A DNA stretch of 64,000 nt from Triatoma infestans (taxonomy: Eukaryota > Arthropoda > Insecta > Hemiptera > Reduviidae). Every line of letters begins with the position of its first letter. Position 1 is the first letter of the stretch. The notes beneath the pieces are model-generated. The model was not told where the DNA came from, ran no database searches, and worked only from the letters and a program-made list of their open reading frames with translations. The DNA lies in the NCBI GenBank assembly GCA_011037195.1, contig JAAEAF010002678.1, forward strand, positions 1 through 64,000, read 5' to 3'. Shown piece by piece: positions 10,420-21,964 of this stretch. A program made the translations under genes and the position numbers.

Positions 10420-11845
10420 TCCCTAGTTTTTCCAAGATTTTCTTCCACAAATTTTATTGAAACTTAATTTTCCCAGAAATATGATTTTGTGGGATTCTGA
10501 GTCTGATATGACGTCAAGGATTGGCTCTAAAAGAAGCCACTTCAATTTTTGTGGCCATCACTTCTATTAAGAGCAATTCAGTTCCTAGTTTTTAAATTGT
10601 TTTTCTTTTCCTACTTTTTATTTTAAAATGATTTAAAAAAAACAAACAGTAAACAAACAAAAAAACACTTACATGAAACAATGTATCCATCATCGTAAAT
10701 TGTAGAATTTTACTGCAAAACCAAGTGTGTGATATGGAGTGCGCGATAACTGATAATCGGAAAATAAAAAAGTAAAAAAACCTTTACAATAATAGACTAA
10801 GTATAAACTTAATTTCAAAACATTAAATAGTAATAAATTAGAAAAGGGAACAATAGATTGTGCTGTACGTAATCACTGAGCGGTTCGTCCCAAGTTCACA
10901 TAGCTACGTACAAACACACAAGATAAATATAATTTATCGTAACACTAGTAGAAGTGCGCGCGCGCTTTATATATTTATAAAAAAAAAAAATTCTTCAAAG
11001 TTGCAGAGCCAACGAACATACACACTTACAGACATAGAAGAAGACTGTGGCACATTTACCGCCGGCTACTATAAAGTACACACAGTTAATAGCAAGACAG
11101 AGCACTACACAAAACACATGATTGTCGTATACCAGCCCATCTCCCACTCCATTCGCTTATAAAACTGTTCATACCCCCCACTCCGTTTTATATATATATA
11201 TATATAATTTTTTCTCACACTGTTACTCGCTCGCGCTCTCTCTACATTGCAAGACATAATGAGCGAGTCAGTGAGTGAGGGGGGGGAAGGTGAGTGTCTA
11301 GCAGTTTGGCCTCTTTGTTCTTCACTGCTTTTTAACTGTCCCGCCGTGCTCAAGGAGGTTGGCGTGGGGAGAGAGAGAGAGAGTGATGTAGTCGTCGTCG
11401 TTAAGGATCTCCAGAGTTACGCAATCGTCTAGCTGTCTGGTGGTGCCGTCCGTCGATCGGTCGGTCGTTCGGCTAGCCTGCTTGCCTATTAAACTATCCT
11501 CCTCGCCTCACCTCACCTCATCTACCTCCTTCCTATCCTCCTATTATATCGTGGTGTGTCGTGTTTTTTTTTTTATTGCGGTTTGCGCCGCACTGTATTC
11601 AATTGGCTTTTTTTGGGATACGTGACTCTGCGCGTATAACCTCACCTACCTGTCTGCAATTCTTTACTCTCTCTAGATTCCCCACTTAATATGACCCTCA
11701 TTTTCTATCTAATACAAGTAGTATGTACAAGATAACAATGCAGTGGAAAAAAGATATGACGACTAATCTGCTGTGAAAAACTTACACACTTTCTCTTACG
11801 CAAGTGTCTCTCTCTCTCTCTCCAAGTGACAAATTTTCTTTCTTT
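10420..11845. other. HINE-free, GA/CT-rich promoter-like island
   Basis: About 10680-11700 contains GAGAGAGAGAGAG, TCGTCGTCG, CGATCGGTCGGTCG and CCTCACCTCACCTC runs, and no member of the dominant repeat. Such islands stand out from the surrounding repeats and resemble invertebrate promoter or 5'-UTR DNA. No coding frame is convincing. An acceptor/donor pair on the minus strand (about 10676-10717) is noted among the rejections. Confidence 0.3.
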
Positions 11846-11849
11846 CTTT

Positions 11850-11958
11850 ATTTATTTTTGCTTTCCCTTGACCTCCTGACAGGAAGTACTGTGATAATGA
11901 CCAATATTCGAAACTAAATTTTACACCGGAAGTATTATGTTATGCCGTCCCCTGAGTA
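11850..11958 (+). repeat. HINE-like 5' fragment
   Basis: GACCTCCTGACAGGAAGTACTG, TTTTACACCGGAAG and GTCCCCTGAGTATG are the family's 5' landmarks. The fragment breaks off at AAAACAC, where an opposite-strand copy begins. Confidence 0.7.
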
Positions 11959-12534
11959 TGAAAACACTCATGCGACTTTCTCTTACTGTAATTTACATAG
12001 TTATAATTGACTAACTTACTTCAAACCTATAATTCTTATTAGATGTTTAGTTACTTTCAATTTACACGAATCAGAGAATCTAGACTTTAAAGTGATAGGT
12101 CGCTGTAGTTAGTGTACCAAGTTTAATGAAACCCGTCGTTGCTTTTAAATGGGCTTTTATAGGGCTGCTTTTATAGAAGAAAACTTAAAAAAAAATGTTC
12201 AGTAAAATCGCACTTCCGGTTAATCATTCAACCAATGGTCTTCAAACTCTGAATTTTGGCAACATATTCAATTCCTATTAATATTATATAGATGATAGAT
12301 TCGATAGCACTTTAGAGGAATGCATAACCCCACCGTTTCCCCAAAACTCCCCTCCATAAATTAATTTTTCCCTCCTTATATTTTATGTTTAAAATATAAG
12401 TCATTTATAAGTATAGTTGATATGTTGAAAATCGTTGGAACCGTTTTCGAGAAAAAAAACAAAAATGGTAAAAATCGATTCAGCAAAGTGCCACTTCCGG
12501 TTGACTGATTTTGGCCAAAACTTATTGTGCAGAT
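11955..12534 (-). repeat. HINE-like copy, 3' part
   Basis: Read on the minus strand it ends with AGTAAGAGAAAGTCGCATGAG (hairpin half lost). Upstream are two modules with CCGGAAGTG boxes near 12222 and 12495. It meets a plus-strand copy head to head at about 12535. Confidence 0.75.
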
Positions 12535-12905
12535 CCTTATTGTCATGACAATAAGAGGAAGTATTGCGATCATATCAAATTTGCAATATTGAGTTTTCAC
12601 CGGAAACAAATGCTTTGAGATCCACTGAATTTGAAATTTTTTTTTAGCGAATTGCATATATATATCAAAAAAATGAAAAATTGCAGGAAGCTTGGACTTA
12701 GTGTTTCGTTCAGCTTAAGCTCTCCTCTAAAATACTACTTCACTACAATCTATCAGTTCTATCAGTTACAAAATATGAGGTTACAAAATGTGTTGCCAGA
12801 ATTCTAAAATTGAGGAAAATTGATTTATGGATGGGCGCGAATTACTGAGGGTTTCTTAGTTTGTTTTCTCTCTAAAACCGCTAGAAAGGAATTTCTTTAA
12901 ACTTG
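12535..12905 (+). repeat. HINE-like copy, 5' part
   Basis: TGACAATAAGAGGAAGTATTGCGATCATATC, TTTTCACCGGAAAC and the TGCAGGAAGCTTGGACTTAG block, then a jump to a late module. It is truncated where LINE coding sequence starts. Confidence 0.7.
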
Positions 12906-12907
12906 GA

Positions 12908-13690
12908 ATGCTATTTTCACAGATTCAACGCGTATCACCTCCGTTGGTACACCAACTGAACTGGATTGGAAGAGCTTTCTTTCTTAAAGGATGTAATTCT
13001 AGTCTGAGTCATATGGGAATTTTTGGGAATGAGGAGGTGGATAGATTTGCCAAATTAAGTGTCTCTCTCCCTTTCATCGGTGCCAAGCCTGCTCCAATCG
13101 GTGTGATTTCTGGCACATGTCTGTCAAGTTTCCAGTCACGGATAGTTTCACCGCTTTCATCCCTATGGATGAGCTCAGTGGATTGTCCGGCAGTCTAAGA
13201 TGCTCACTAGGGAGTACCTGGGTGTAATGTTTATCACATTGGAACTTCAATGTCATTTGTAAATATGTATGTAAAAATTTGTAAATAAAATTGTATTGAA
13301 ATATTGAAATAGGGAGTACCAAACAGGACTATTAAGTGAGTTGTTGCTGTGTCTTTCACGGACCTCTCTCACGACATCTGGTTGGATCCTTTACTAGGTT
13401 TGTGGTTTAAGGAGATACCTCTACGTAATAGGGGCACATGCTAGACCCCTTTAATAGAGTCAAAGTAAGAAACTGTGAGACAAAGTAAGAAACACCCATA
13501 ATCTTATGAGTGGTCCGATTTGTTCGGAATGTGGCGAATCTTAGTTGAGTTTTTGGTCTCGAAAATGGGTTTGGATTTTTGTTCTAGACTCAGTTGGTTG
13601 TTGCTTTTCTTTGGGCCCAGTGGGGCTTTGGCTAGAGTAGGTTATGGTCCTTCCCTACAGACGAATAATAATAATGGGTACATCTAACCC
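12908..13690 (+). pseudogene. non-LTR retrotransposon (I/jockey-type) RNase H fragment
   Basis: The frame from 12908 reads ...SHMGIFGNEEVDRFAKL, the signature end of a LINE RNase H domain (usual form SHxGIxGNExADxxAK). Past an inserted 92-bp element (13219-13310) the original LINE continues with ...NTHNLMSGPICSECGES (about 13485-13545), the cysteine pair typical of LINE C-termini. It ends near an (AAT)n tail at 13668-13677. Everything upstream of RNase H is missing, and stops and frameshifts show it is dead. Confidence 0.7.
13209..13320 (+). mobile_element. 92-bp truncated LINE tail with 10-bp TSD
   Basis: AGGGAGTACC occurs at 13209-13218 and again at 13311-13320. Between them lies a 92-bp segment ending in two ATTGAAAT units, a simple tail typical of I-type LINEs. 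It is therefore a severely 5'-truncated LINE 3' end inserted into the older LINE fragment. Confidence 0.75.
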
Positions 13691-13875
13691 CACCACCAGT
13701 GAGTTTCTTTAAGGCTCACAGAAAATATCAAAATGTAATCAAATTTTGAACAATTTTATAATTGTTAAATTGCAGTAGGAGAAAATCCTATTTGTACATA
13801 CTACATACTACATTGTTGGGATTTGTTCTTTATAGAAATACTTACTTATAAGACGTTTCTTTTAGAGATAATTTT

Positions 13876-14130
13876 GCGTGATAAGCTACTTCACTTGGTG
13901 GTTATCGACACGGTGTCGGGCGTTCGCTTATCCTCAGAATGTCTTGATTATTGAAACTGATCTTGCACTGTGTAAGTCTATGTTATCACATCGTTTATCA
14001 AGACATCCTGTTGATAATAGACGAACACCCGAAACCGAGGCGATGACCACAAAATGTAGGCGGTATCACAGAAACTATGTCTGATGTTTTCCAGTCTAGC
14101 GAACCCAAACACAAGTTTCTCTATCGGCAA
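13876..14130. repeat. palindromic element family B, degraded
   Basis: Left arm GGTTATCGACACGGTGTCGGGCGTTCGC, right arm CGAACACCCGAAACCGAGGCGATGACC, with the inverted centre AAGTCTATGTTATCACA. In the left core GAAA reads GACA, and in the right core CTGA reads CTGT, so both hammerhead-like cores have lost an essential box. Confidence 0.6.
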
Positions 14131-14456
14131 TATTTCTAGAGAATTTCTATCTGTTTTTAGGACTTGTATATTAATACAATTACATACAAGAATATTCTGT
14201 TAATTATGGTACTAGAAATACCTAGATGCAACACTAAAGTGAATGAGGTTGCTCATTTATTGGTGGAAAACGGACAGCCATCCATTACAATTCACATTAC
14301 AATAGAAATTACTTTGGAATCCAATTTAAGGGAATTTCCATATTTCCATCGATAAATAAATTTGATAGAACCATCTCTTCTTACATTATCGATGTACTTT
14401 GGATACTTCTAGTCAACAACAACTTTAAAATAATAGTAATTAATAAAAATAAATTT

Positions 14457-14790
14457 AGTGTGAATCAATCACACGACTTTCTCTTATTTTAATTAATAAA
14501 ATTTAATCAAGCCATTTTCTTTAAAATTGCAACATTAGAATGTTTAGTTCGCCATAAAAATGATGGTGGGAATTTTGACTGTACACCTGGGCGGCCTTAT
14601 AAAGCAGCGCTCTTGTGTATATATAAATTTAAGCTAACTGACGGACCTTCAATACCCCCCCTAAAAACAATTTTTTCTGAAAAACGTTCCAAATAAAAGT
14701 GATAGGTAGATAATTTATGTTCGCAGTTAGTATACAAAGTTTAGAGAAAATCGTTGGAGCCGTGTTCGAGCTCCCAGAATAACTAGAATA
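14457..14790 (-). repeat. HINE-like copy, 3' half
   Basis: Minus-strand 3' end AATAAGAGAAAGTCGTGTGAT with hairpin, then a partial body (CCAAATAAAAGTGATAGGT). The junction with an opposite-strand half is at about 14790. Confidence 0.65.
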
Positions 14791-15006
14791 GAATGTGAAA
14801 TTTGAAGAAAATCAGTTCACCGGAAGTGCGACCTTACTTTAGAATAGGCTTCTGAATTTTTTGGGAATTTTCTTGGAAACGGCTATACAATGATTTTCCA
14901 TAAACTTGGAATGCAGCTGCACACTGCACAGATAAAAACTTATCACTATTATTTTTGGTAGCTGTGGGAGTAAGGGAAAGGCGTGTGATTTGTTTCACAT
15001 CAGATT
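14791..15006 (+). repeat. HINE-like copy, 3' half, inverted to its neighbour
   Basis: Starts inside a module (AAGAAAATCAGTTCACCGGAAGTGCG) and ends GGAGTAAGGGAAAGGCGTGTG with TTTCACATCAGA. With the preceding copy it forms a unit whose two ends are both 3' hairpin ends. Confidence 0.65.
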
Positions 15007-15009
15007 GAA

Positions 15010-16121
15010 CAAAAAAAATATTTATTCGTCAAATATTATTAATAATTTGTAAAATTATTTAATTATATTTAAATAAATCATTAAATTTAAAATAAATAAA
15101 ACTATTTTTTGTTTTTTTTAAAAAATAAGAAAAAAGTTATATAATGTTGTATGTCTGCTATGTGTCAATGTACAAATATATATATACGCGTATACAGACA
15201 GACAGACACATATTACAGTACCGGTTGTTTGTTTTAAGTTCGTTAGTAAGGAGATTCTACATGACAGTGACAAATTACATTCTTGTTAAAAAGTTTTAAG
15301 TTATTTTAAGTTATATTTTTTTTAAAGTTATCTTAAGTTATATTTAAGTTAAACCCCTTAATCCTCCTCCCACCCCCCAAAATCTTAAAGCTAAATGATA
15401 AAAGTGTTGAGTGACTCTTGAAAGACGACTGAAGTCTACAGTTACTGCATGAGTCCAGCCGGCGGCAACGTGGCGTGTTCGCCTCTACCCTTCTCAGATG
15501 ATGATTATATTCCAAGTTGGAAGGGGGAGAGGAGGCTCTCCTACTAGAAAACTTACATCTCTCCCTTAACTACTATTTATTCTTAATCTCATATAGTATA
15601 GAAAAAAGAGAGAAAACAAATCTCGGTAGTCGAGATAGAAACCACATTGGTTAGAGTCAAGTATTTGGAAAGAGGTAGTCATGTCTCGTCTAGACGACAG
15701 TCCCAAATAGAACATGGAAACACTCGTAAATTACTTCTGGAGACACATACTTTCGAATTGGTACCAGAAAATATTTGGTTACTAAAGAAGATGGCAACAT
15801 TTAGAAAAAGAGTGTGGTGAGAGATTGTCTTGTCCATGCAAGTCTGTGTTGACGCACTGTTTTTTCAAGACATCCTAATGTTAGGCGAATACTAGAAACC
15901 TCAAAAATCGAAACTCAAAATGAGGCATTATTATTATTTTGGAACCACTGGGTTCATATAGCTGACCCGAGCATCTACCCATGTAACATCAGTTCGAACA
16001 AATACCGGAACTCTTCCAAAGACATGTAAAAGAGACTTTCGAGTCAGAAACGACATTGGTCCCATGCAGTACATCAAGTTTCAGCTCTTTGCGATATCTC
16101 TTCCCTTTTGAAATATCTTGT

Positions 16122-16165
<44 letters not shown>

Positions 16166-16513
16166 GCACTAAAACACATACTCACATAAACTAAAAGAAA
16201 ATAAAATAAAATTGAAAAGGAAAAATGAATAAAATCAGTTGTTTCTTCTTATGTATTTCGCACAAACACCCTTTATATCACTCTCACCCTCAGACACACA
16301 CACACACACACACACACACTAACATACACACGCACATTATTTATATAAATATAAAAAGTGCTGGGGACAATACAATACATTAAATAAACTATGACTCATT
16401 GTAAGGAAGGCAGCGGTAGCTAAATTTAGTCGGACACAACCTCATGTTTACATTCCAATTTGGACTAAAATATCACTAACAATCCTTTTTACAACACCAT
16501 ATATATATATGCA

Positions 16514-16549
<36 letters not shown>

Positions 16550-16645
16550 TCAAGAGAGTGGGGGAATTTGAAATATCTATCTGCCAGCTGATTTTGAGAT
16601 ATATATAATAATCAGCTGTTTAATTTAAAATAAAATAAAAACATA
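15010..16645. other. single-copy DNA with several microsatellites
   Basis: (TC)n/(AC)n at about 16118-16165, (AC)n at 16292-16319 and (TA)n at 16498-16550. About 15830-15900 holds a fragment of palindrome family B (GCAAGTCTGTGTTGACGCACTG). No coding region is supported. Confidence 0.45.
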
Positions 16646-16649
16646 TTTA

Positions 16650-17165
16650 TTCTTACAGCAATTTCTCACCAACCAATACCGAATTTTCTAAAAATGTAAA
16701 AAAAATGTTACTACATTTGTGACAGTTTTTAATATTGCATGGTTGGAGGTAGTGAATAATAAAGTGAAATGGCATTTTAGATAAATATGCCCCTCTCTCC
16801 ACGGGCCTCATAATTATCACAGAAATTCTTTCCAAATAAAATGATAAAAGTTGAAGATAATAAATTTGAAGATTATGAAACCACTGATTTTCGAGAAAAT
16901 TGTGATAAACTAAAAAAATAAAAAATTAAAGACGAGCTTCCCTTTAATTATTTTCTATAATATTTATATTTATAATTACTTACAATTGACCTTAGAACTT
17001 TAGCCACATATGTATATTGATTCTTTTCAAAATACGAATATTATTTAGGCAGCAAAACCGGGTATTATAAGAAAATTCCTTAGAGGAAACAAGCCTAAAG
17101 TTACTGTCAAGGCCAAGAAAACCCCTTTAGCATGAATTTTCTTTGGTATAATATTTCAAATAAAA
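16650..17165 (-). repeat. HINE-like remnants
   Basis: Weak body matches only: TTCCAAATAAAATGATAAAAG, GATTTTCGAGAAAATTG near 16890, and ATATTTCAAATAAAAATG at about 17150. Termini are not visible, and the remainder is AT-rich. Confidence 0.4.
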
Positions 17166-17282
17166 ATGATTGAGCTGCGTGAAAGTTTAGTGTGTATAAA
17201 GAAAAGGTTGGTAAAATGGCTGAGAAAGTTTATCGACTTTAACCGTATATTCTACACACATACGAACATACACACATTTTTT

Positions 17283-18428
17283 TTTTTTACTCTGTTACTA
17301 CTACTCAGTAAGAGGAAGTATTACGATCATGCTCAAAAACGAAAAGTTGCAAGAAGCTTAATCTTGGTATTCCCTTTTTGGTATTAGTACCGCATTAGAC
17401 ACGAAGATTTCCGGCAAAATCCATCAACCGGAAGTTAGACTTTACGGGTTTTTTTTTTTGTTCAGTTTATGGTGATTTTCTCTAAAACGGCTCCAACGAT
17501 TTTCTTTAAAGACTGTGTTAACTATCTATACAATACCCATCTACACAACACCCATCTACACAATACCTACCTACAAAACACCCATCTACACAATACCTAT
17601 CTACACAATACCCATTTACACAATACCTACCTACACAATACCCATCTACACAATACCTATCTACACAATACCTACCTACACAATACCCATCTATACAATA
17701 CCTATCTACACAACACCTATCTACACAATACCTATCTACACAATACCCATCTACACAATACCCATTTACACAATACCTATCTACACAATACCCATCTACA
17801 CAATACCCATCTACACAATACCCATCTATACAATACCTATCAATTTTATTTGGAACATTTTCCCAGGAAATTGATTTCTTTGAGGGTTCTGGGGGAACAG
17901 TAGCGTTGTTATGCTTTCCTCTAAAGTACCACTTCTCCTTATGTATATTATTATCCTATATTAAGTATATTATTATTACACTTGGTTTTTACACATTCAA
18001 TATTAATACACATTTGTATCATTGATAGAATTCCAAATCTGAAGAAAATCGGTTATCGGAAGCGCGATTTTACGGAGGAGGTTTTTGAATTTTTTGGAAC
18101 TATTTTTCTTTAAACTTGGGAATGCTTGCTGAAGAGATAGAAACGTATAACATCTATTCCATAAATTTGTCTGAAAAAATTGATTTTAGCGAGGTATTTG
18201 GAGGCCGGTCTGTCAGTAAGTTTAAATTTAAATGTGCTTAAGCTTTGTTGGTTTCGACATAGTGCGCTCAACATAAAGCCGCTCACATATACAAGTAAAA
18301 TACCCACCACCATTTTTATGGCCATCCAAACTAAACATTATAACGATGCAATTTAAAAACAAGAAATCTTTATTAAATTGTATTAATTAGAGTATAAGCC
18401 AATCGGGTGAGTGTTTCACACCAGATTT
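17283..18428 (+). repeat. HINE-like copy carrying a minisatellite
   Basis: Starts TTTACTCTGTTACTACTACTCAGTAAGAGGAAGTATTACG and ends with the hairpin GGTGAGTGTTTCACACC at about 18405-18425. Between the first module and its continuation (TTTTATTTGGAACATTTTCCC) the sequence is expanded by a 15-bp tandem array. Confidence 0.75.
17515..17842 (+). repeat. 15-bp minisatellite, about 21 units
   Basis: Unit close to CTACACAATACCCAT, with C/T variants at two positions. Read in frame it gives LHNTY/LHNTH or TIPIY repeats in two frames, which are by-products of the 15-bp period. Other HINE copies have a single related stretch here (AACTACATAGATAAAATACCC, 50.4 kb). Confidence 0.95.
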
Positions 18429-18466
18429 TTTTTTCTACTTTTATTGCTTTAATAGGAGATTATGAT

Positions 18467-18560
18467 TTAATCTAGGGTGATTTTCAAAATTAATTTATCA
18501 CCGGAAATACATGTGTTGAGGTCTCCTGAGTACGAAACAAAATGTTGTGTTAAGTGAGCA
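18467..18560 (+). repeat. HINE-like 5' fragment
   Basis: Short match to the 5' block: TTATCACCGGAAATACATG, then GGTCTCCTGAGTACGAAAC. Confidence 0.6.
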
Positions 18561-19810
18561 AAAAATTCACAGGAAACTTCCTTCACACCACCCTTAAACC
18601 ACCCTTTCACAGGAAAAAAACCTTCACATACCACAATCGAATCCGACATTAAAGGATTCAGACTGAAAACTTTTCAAACGTTATTATAAGAAAATGGAGT
18701 TTTTTTTATGGTTTATTGGCGGGGTGAGAGATGGGATGTCCTCAAGCTTCACGTTACTACTCTATCTTCTATTTATGGTTGTATAGGATATTTGAATTAT
18801 TCGACAAGATTGCTTAATAAAATAAGAACAAATCCTGACGGTCTCTATGTAGTCACTATGAAATTACATCCTTTCGTCTCGACAAAAGATGCCACTTTCA
18901 AAGGGATTAAAAAAATGGATTTTTTTTAAGAAACTGAAAAATGGAACAATTACAATTAAACATTTTTTTTACGCAATGAAGCTTGCGGTTATTATGCTCT
19001 GGGACTGCATAATTTTTTCACACTTCATTCACTTTATATTGAGCATGATTTCCGAATTCATAATAATCGTCTGAATTTTTTGTGTATAACCTTTCCATTT
19101 CTGGGTGGCATTAGCGCGTTATTACTCACTCACACATTCCCTTTTATTTATAATTAAAAGTCCTCCAATAAATAGTTTCATCCTAATAAATACATTCACA
19201 CCACTCTTAATTATAAATTAAATTGTTATCATGTTGAATTATTGAAAAAATATATTACTATATAGTTAACTATAATAATATAAACTAATATAAAAGTATG
19301 AGAAGTAATTTAGTGTTATATGAAGAAATATAAAACTATAACATCATTTTCAGATTTTAATTAATTTTATATTATTTGCAGACGATTTGTTAAATATACA
19401 ATTGTATAATATTAATTATTATAACTTGGCAAATTTTAACTTATGTAAAGTGTTATTGAGATAAATTAATGGATTGTCTATATCAAGTACAATCTTTTGT
19501 AAGATTGTTAATAAATTAATGTTTATTTATTGGGAAAAAAATATTTATGCGTGATTAATTGTGTAAACTGAGAATAGCTGAGAGGATTGCCTGTGTGAGA
19601 TACTATTTATTTAATTTTTATATTTCGCCTTGATCAAAATGATATTACATGTAATTTTTTTATTCTAGCAATGCTACTAATGTATTTCATTATTATCATT
19701 ATTATTATTATTATTATTATTATATAGATGGCAGACCCATGCATTGAAAAAATGATACATATACACGTATGTAACCATCGAAGTGTTTCGAAAAATTAAA
19801 AAAAAAAAAA
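18561..19810. other. AT-rich DNA, no recognised gene
   Basis: Very AT-rich, especially 19150-19560. (ATT)n at about 19690-19722 and a poly(A) at about 19796-19815. Short frames at 18708-19074 have no recognisable domain. Confidence 0.45.
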
Positions 19811-19814
19811 AAAA

Positions 19815-20985
19815 AATTTTATTACAAGAAAGTCACGCATTCCTGGTGATGGATTTTGCCCCAGAAATCTTCGTATCAGATGCAGTCTCGGTGCTAGTGC
19901 CTAAACGGAATGCCAAGTACGTGAGCTTCCTGTGATTTTGTTTTTTTTTTTTTTAAGATATTTTATTTACACGATTAACCCCGGCGACAACATATATAAC
20001 AGGATGTCGACAACAGGATATTGGCGTAGGCAGGCGATGTAGCTATTATGGCGAGGTGAAAGGCAGCACTTAAGGAAACCTTTTTTTTGGAGTTGGCAGA
20101 AGGTGCTGAAGGTTTGCTGAGGTGGTTTGCAGATCGATGAGGAGAAGACCAAGTACATGGTCATAACTCGGCGAGCGAGATGGTACAGAGAACTAATCAC
20201 AGATCAGCCCCGCTTTGAGGATGTTAAAGAATTCAAATATCTAGAAGCTATCGTCACTAACAAAAATGAGGTAAGGCGAGATATAGGCAATAGAACAGCG
20301 GCCGGAACCAGATGTTTGCGAGCATTAAAAAAGGACATAAAACGTTATAACATGCGGCTCAGAGTTATCGACGTGGAAGCATTCCAACGAATTAAAATTG
20401 AACCGCTGGGAGAGAAAGGTACTGAGCCCGGTCTGTGGACTAGTGTGCCAAGATGGAGTCTGGAGGTGTCGAAAAAACGGGGAGTTGAGAGTGTTGTAAG
20501 GGGAAGAAGATGTAGTGTCTGCGGTCAAGGAGGGAAGGTTGCGTGAGTGGGACATTGGATGGAGAGCGCTAGTGACACACTCAGGAGGCAGGGATCGAGG
20601 GGGAGACCTAGACTACGTTGAATGTGCGATGTGGAAGAGGATTTCCATCTGAACATAAGAAAAGTCACAGATAGGGAGGTTGACAGAGCCAAGGTCCTAC
20701 TCGGGCCTAGTTTAGTTGAGATATTTTATTAACAAATACAGACCACAGTGTTTATATATATGTGTGCGTGTGTGCGCGTGTGTGTGCGCGCGCGTGTGTG
20801 TGTGTGTATGTGTGTATGTGTGTGAGGGACCATTGCATAGCAACATTCATTTTCGTACTCAGGGAACCTCAAATTTCCAATGAAAATTCAATTTCAAAAA
20901 TGTCACTCTATTGCAATAATTCCACTTTTACTGGAGTGAGAGAATGTAAGAACAAAAAGTTGAATAAAAGCAGTCTCTCCACTAA
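19815..20985 (-). repeat. HINE-like copy split by an RTE-type LINE
   Basis: HINE sequence runs to 19967 and resumes at 20719. The resumed part carries the (TG)n-rich tract (20755-20825), GGGAACCTCAAATTTCC and the 5' end GGAGTGAGAGAATGTAAG near 20940. The duplicated AGATATTTTATT marks the insertion. Confidence 0.7.
19968..20718 (+). pseudogene. RTE-like LINE reverse transcriptase fragment
   Basis: A 5'-truncated LINE flanked by 12-bp target duplications AGATATTTTATT (19956-19967 and 20719-20730). The frame at 20127 reads QIDEEKTKYMVITRR (the NxxKTKYM block after the RT active site), then FEDVKEFKYLEAIVTNKNEV and DIGNRTAAGTRCLRALKK, all standard LINE RT/thumb motifs. After a frame change the C-terminus reads SRGRPRLR, a stop in place of the usual W, then MCDVEEDFHLNIRKVTDREV. 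The YxDD active-site region is not preserved. Inactive. Confidence 0.8.
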
Positions 20986-20989
20986 GCTG

Positions 20990-21960
20990 ATTGAATGAAA
21001 TGATGGAAGTTAAACACGAAACTTTCTTGGCTGAATATGTTTTATTAGCAAAGAAACAGAAAATAATACTAAAAGGAAAACTGTCACAGAAAGTTTCATA
21101 TGAAAATCCCTAGCCCCCCCCCCCCAACACTTTCATTTTACAAAATCAGAACAAAAAGAGAAAAAAGGAGAACTTCTGAATATATAGTTCAATGTATAAA
21201 TAGGTGGGAGAAAGGAACAAGACTATGATGGAAGATACAACAACATGGAAAAGGGAAGTTTGCTGTACTCCAGAAAGAGGATTTGAAGCGAAGGCAAAGA
21301 AGGTATTACTAAGCAGTCAGACTGACAGACACACAAACACGCACCCGCTCTAGTAGTGGAAACTGTTACTTATTCTACTTCAAGATAGTTGTTATTTTAA
21401 ATTACAAATAAGTTTTCATGTTGTTTTGGGCTCGGGCTTGGAGTGTAAACTAAAGCTCTCCCACTCTCCCGCTCACTCTCACTCTCTCTCTCTCAATATA
21501 TATATATATATATATCATCATCATCAAGGAAACAAAATAAGTGCAAATAAAGTAAAGTCTCCCAGTCGGTCCTCGTCGTCTTAGACAAGAGGTAGTTTAT
21601 ATTATATTTGTATATACAAAACTTCTACTTGTAACTTCCTTCCTACAATCTAGGACCTACGAGAATATTTTTGTGTTGACGACATCTTAGCGTATTTTAT
21701 AGTCATACTTAAATTTATTTTTAGTTTGGCAAGAGATTTGTGGAAAGGGGCGAGGACATAGAGAAACAAATTAGTATGGGAAAAAATCATGGTGGCACTG
21801 AGAGGGCAGGAGTTTATTTTTTTTGCTGTAGAGTTTTGTCCCAATTATGGAAAAGTAAGAGTATTTGGATCGTAATTGGCAATCAGCTTCAACAGCCACC
21901 AAAATGGCGGTCGCGAACGGATTATTCGACAAGAATGGTATGTGAAACACTCACACAAGA
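20990..21960. other. single-copy DNA, no recognised gene
   Basis: (CT)n at about 21477-21495 followed by (AT)n, a C-run at 21114-21125, and a few 60-75-codon frames without known motifs. Nothing supports a gene. Confidence 0.45.
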
Positions 21961-21964
21961 ATCG

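Noticed and set aside
10676..10717. Possible micro-exon on the minus strand (GGTTTTGCAG acceptor, CAT|GTAAGTG donor, ~42 nt)
   Set aside because: Splice-like signals alone are common. Joined to the candidate exon at 32.2 kb (phase 1) it gives an early stop, and no homology is visible.
17469..17903. 144- and 119-codon open frames of LHNTY / TIPIY repeats
   Set aside because: They exist only because a 15-bp minisatellite has a period divisible by three. Both frames are open and the flanks are HINE sequence.
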